From the NCBI GenBank assembly GCA_016210895.1, contig JACQTG010000026.1:1-6570 (forward strand): a DNA stretch of 6,570 nt, in the 5' to 3' direction. The notes under the pieces are model-generated. The model saw only the letters and a list, made by a program, of their open reading frames with translations. It had not been told where the DNA came from and made no database searches. Each line of letters begins with the position of its first letter. The stretch's first letter is position 1. Below, piece after piece: positions 5,515-6,570 of the stretch. The stretch comes from Acidobacteriota bacterium (GTDB lineage: Bacteria; Acidobacteriota; Terriglobia; Acidoferrales; 2-02-FULL-67-57). Position numbers and translations under genes: made by a program.

Positions 5515-6173
5515 CAGGGACTCAGGTACGGTTGGGTTTCCTTCAAGATGAGGGCACGCACGCCGTCGAGGGTGTTGGTGTAGATGTCAATCCGTTCCAC
5601 ACGCTGGGCCAGCTCGAGCAGATCGAGCGAAGTGGTGAACCAGAAGGAAAAGTCGTTCAGGAACTGCACCGGCGGCCGGACGCGGGCAGCGATGAAGTGG
5701 TAGTGCAGGCTGTGGATGCTGAGCGTGCGCAGAATCTCGTAGAACTCCTCCAGCGAGTGCGCTTCCTGGCCGCTGGGGACAGCGATGGTGTGCGCCTCGC
5801 AGAAAAAGAAGGGCTCGAAGGCAGGGCGGTTGGCCAACTCCGGTTTCGCTTTCAGAAAGCGCTCGAGCACGCCCACCAGGTCAGCGCGAATGGCGGCAAC
5901 GGTCTCATACTGGTGGAGGTCGAGCGAGGCGAACTGCTCGGCCAGTTGCGGCTCGTTGCAGGCGGCCAGCGCCCACTGCGACCAGTCGTTGGCGAATCCC
6001 TGGCGCAGGAAGTGGAAGTGCTCGAGCACTTGGAAGGTGTGGTTGAAGATGGCGGCTTCGCTCGTGGTGCGCAGCCCCTCCAGGAGTTGGCCCAGGGTGT
6101 GGGCGCGTTGGGCGCAGATGCGGGTCAGGTAGCCCGCGGTCATGAAGGTGAAGGGATTCTTGGCTACGCGCAT
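5514..6173 (-). CDS. DUF5752-like protein with internal duplication, function unknown
   Basis: The 219-residue protein has no signal peptide, membrane segment or known catalytic motif. The sequence fits my recollection of the DUF5752 family, uncharacterised bacterial proteins of about this size; the family label is less certain than the gene itself. Two halves match each other. Half 1 has H45, then NDWSQW (62-67), LAEQFASLD (77-85) and TVAAIRA (91-97). Half 2 has H159, NDFSFW (173-178), LELAQRVERID (186-196) and TLDGVRA (201-207). The distance from ND to the later Asp is 23 residues in both halves. His and aromatic residues are frequent, and FEPFFFCEAHTIA (119-131) stands between the halves. 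The start is supported by GGAGG seven bases upstream. It overlaps the phosphatase gene by 10 bp and the glycosyltransferase by 1 bp, so its role is probably tied to theirs, perhaps as regulator or scaffold; that is inference. Confidence 0.85.
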   Translation of the reverse strand: MRVAKNPFTFMTAGYLTRICAQRAHTLGQLLEGLRTTSEAAIFNHTFQVLEHFHFLRQGFANDWSQWALAACNEPQLAEQFASLDLHQYETVAAIRADLVGVLERFLKAKPELANRPAFEPFFFCEAHTIAVPSGQEAHSLEEFYEILRTLSIHSLHYHFIAARVRPPVQFLNDFSFWFTTSLDLLELAQRVERIDIYTNTLDGVRALILKETQPYLSP

Positions 6174-6570
6174 CGGAGCGCCTCCGCCAAGCGGTGGAGA
6201 AACCGCCCCACGGCCGCCGGGTTCGGCAGGCGGTAGTCTGCCTGGGTGTGGCTGCGGCCGACGGCGATGGAGAGGAGGGAGCCGCGGAGCCGGCGAAAGA
6301 CCTGTTCATCCGCCTCGTCATCTCCGAGAAAGAAGGCCAGCGTGGGTCGCGTGTTGCCGCGGCGCCACCGGGCGAGCAGGTAGCGGGCTCCAGTGGCCTT
6401 GCTGGCTTCTCCAGGCGGTAGGAACTCCCAGATTTTCTTGCCCTGCTGGAAGCGGACCGCCCGGCCGGCGCGGCGCCACTCCTGCTCGATCAGGCGGCGC
6501 GCTCGATGCACCACGGCGGGCCGTGCCCGGCGGTAGTGCACGCCGATGCTGGCCGGCTTGCGCTCCACCC
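6164..6570 (-). CDS. otsB: Trehalose-6-phosphate phosphatase-like HAD enzyme, C-terminal part
   Basis: OtsB removes phosphate from trehalose-6-phosphate in the cytoplasm. About 135 C-terminal residues are in the window, roughly half of a protein usually near 240-270; the N-terminal half with the catalytic DxDGT motif lies beyond the right edge. Present in order (numbered from the first complete codon at the edge): SIGVHYRRA (7-15), the substrate-side motif of trehalose phosphatases; GKKIWEFLPPGEASKATGA (43-61), with the HAD motif III Lys57; LGDDEADEQVF (81-91), the metal-binding acidic motif IV; and the C-terminal IAVG..QADYRLPNPAAVGRFLHRL. Two deviations show: the usual KG after the P-x-G segment is KA, and the usual GDDxTDE is GDDEADE. 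These may be lineage variants or reflect another sugar-phosphate substrate. It is the upstream gene of the three-gene minus-strand unit, overlapping the next by 10 bp; its promoter lies outside the window. Confidence 0.88.
   Translation of the reverse strand, partial: VERKPASIGVHYRRARPAVVHRARRLIEQEWRRAGRAVRFQQGKKIWEFLPPGEASKATGARYLLARWRRGNTRPTLAFFLGDDEADEQVFRRLRGSLLSIAVGRSHTQADYRLPNPAAVGRFLHRLAEALRCA
6181..6185 (-). promoter_or_regulatory. Ribosome binding site GGAGG inside the otsB end
   Basis: On the minus strand GGAGG lies 7 bases before the ATG at 6173-6171 and inside the last codons of the phosphatase gene. It decides the start of the DUF5752-like protein and shows that gene can recruit ribosomes itself despite the 10-bp overlap. 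Confidence 0.75.

Noticed and set aside
3706..5583. Long 625-codon plus-strand open frame across the His/Asp-rich gene and the glycosyltransferase
   Set aside because: It is antisense to a gene with clear GT4 motifs and to one with a signal peptide and strong ribosome site. Its product has no recognisable domain; GC-rich codon use keeps the opposite strand free of stops.
5505..6236. 243-codon plus-strand frame opposite the DUF5752-like gene
   Set aside because: Antisense to a gene supported by a ribosome site, operon overlaps and an internal repeat; no independent evidence for translation.

Overview
The window is GC-rich (roughly 60-65% by eye) and bacterial: tightly packed genes, ATGA/TGATG-type overlaps and clear Shine-Dalgarno sites. 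Three things hint at an Acidobacteriota-like soil or environmental bacterium: paired MacB/FtsX-type permeases, an OtsB-DUF5752-TreT-like operon, and purine-rich and hairpin-type intergenic repeats. This assignment rests on familiarity with such genomes. No marker in the window proves it.

Left part, plus strand. The window opens inside the 3' half of dtd (D-aminoacyl-tRNA deacylase). A 212-bp spacer follows, holding two GC-rich hairpins and a tract of about 60 bp built from imperfect CGCAGAGA-like units; the tract runs almost up to the next start codon. Two tandem, paralogous MacB/FtsX-type ABC transporter permeases follow, overlapping by 4 bp (ATGA). No ATPase gene or membrane-fusion gene is next to them. 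After a 161-bp spacer comes a small EVE-domain (PUA-like) protein of 137 residues.

Centre, convergent minus strand. A 119-residue exported protein has a clear signal peptide, an Asp-rich N-terminal part and a His-rich C-terminal part, and is preceded by a strong AGGAGGT site. The 246-bp gap upstream of it contains two tandem hairpins made of related arms, whose outermost arms also pair with each other (17 of 18 bases).

Right part, minus strand. Three overlapping genes form an operon, read from the right edge inward: the C-terminal part of a trehalose-6-phosphate-phosphatase-like HAD enzyme (otsB), a DUF5752-like protein of unknown function with a visible internal duplication, and a GT4 glycosyltransferase resembling trehalose glycosyltransferring synthase TreT. 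Together they suggest synthesis of trehalose or a related compatible solute, with the DUF5752 protein as an uncharacterised partner. The most interesting points are this three-gene unit, the two-fold repeat in the DUF5752 protein, and the structured intergenic element just past the operon's end. No tRNA, rRNA, CRISPR array, transposase or phage gene was seen.
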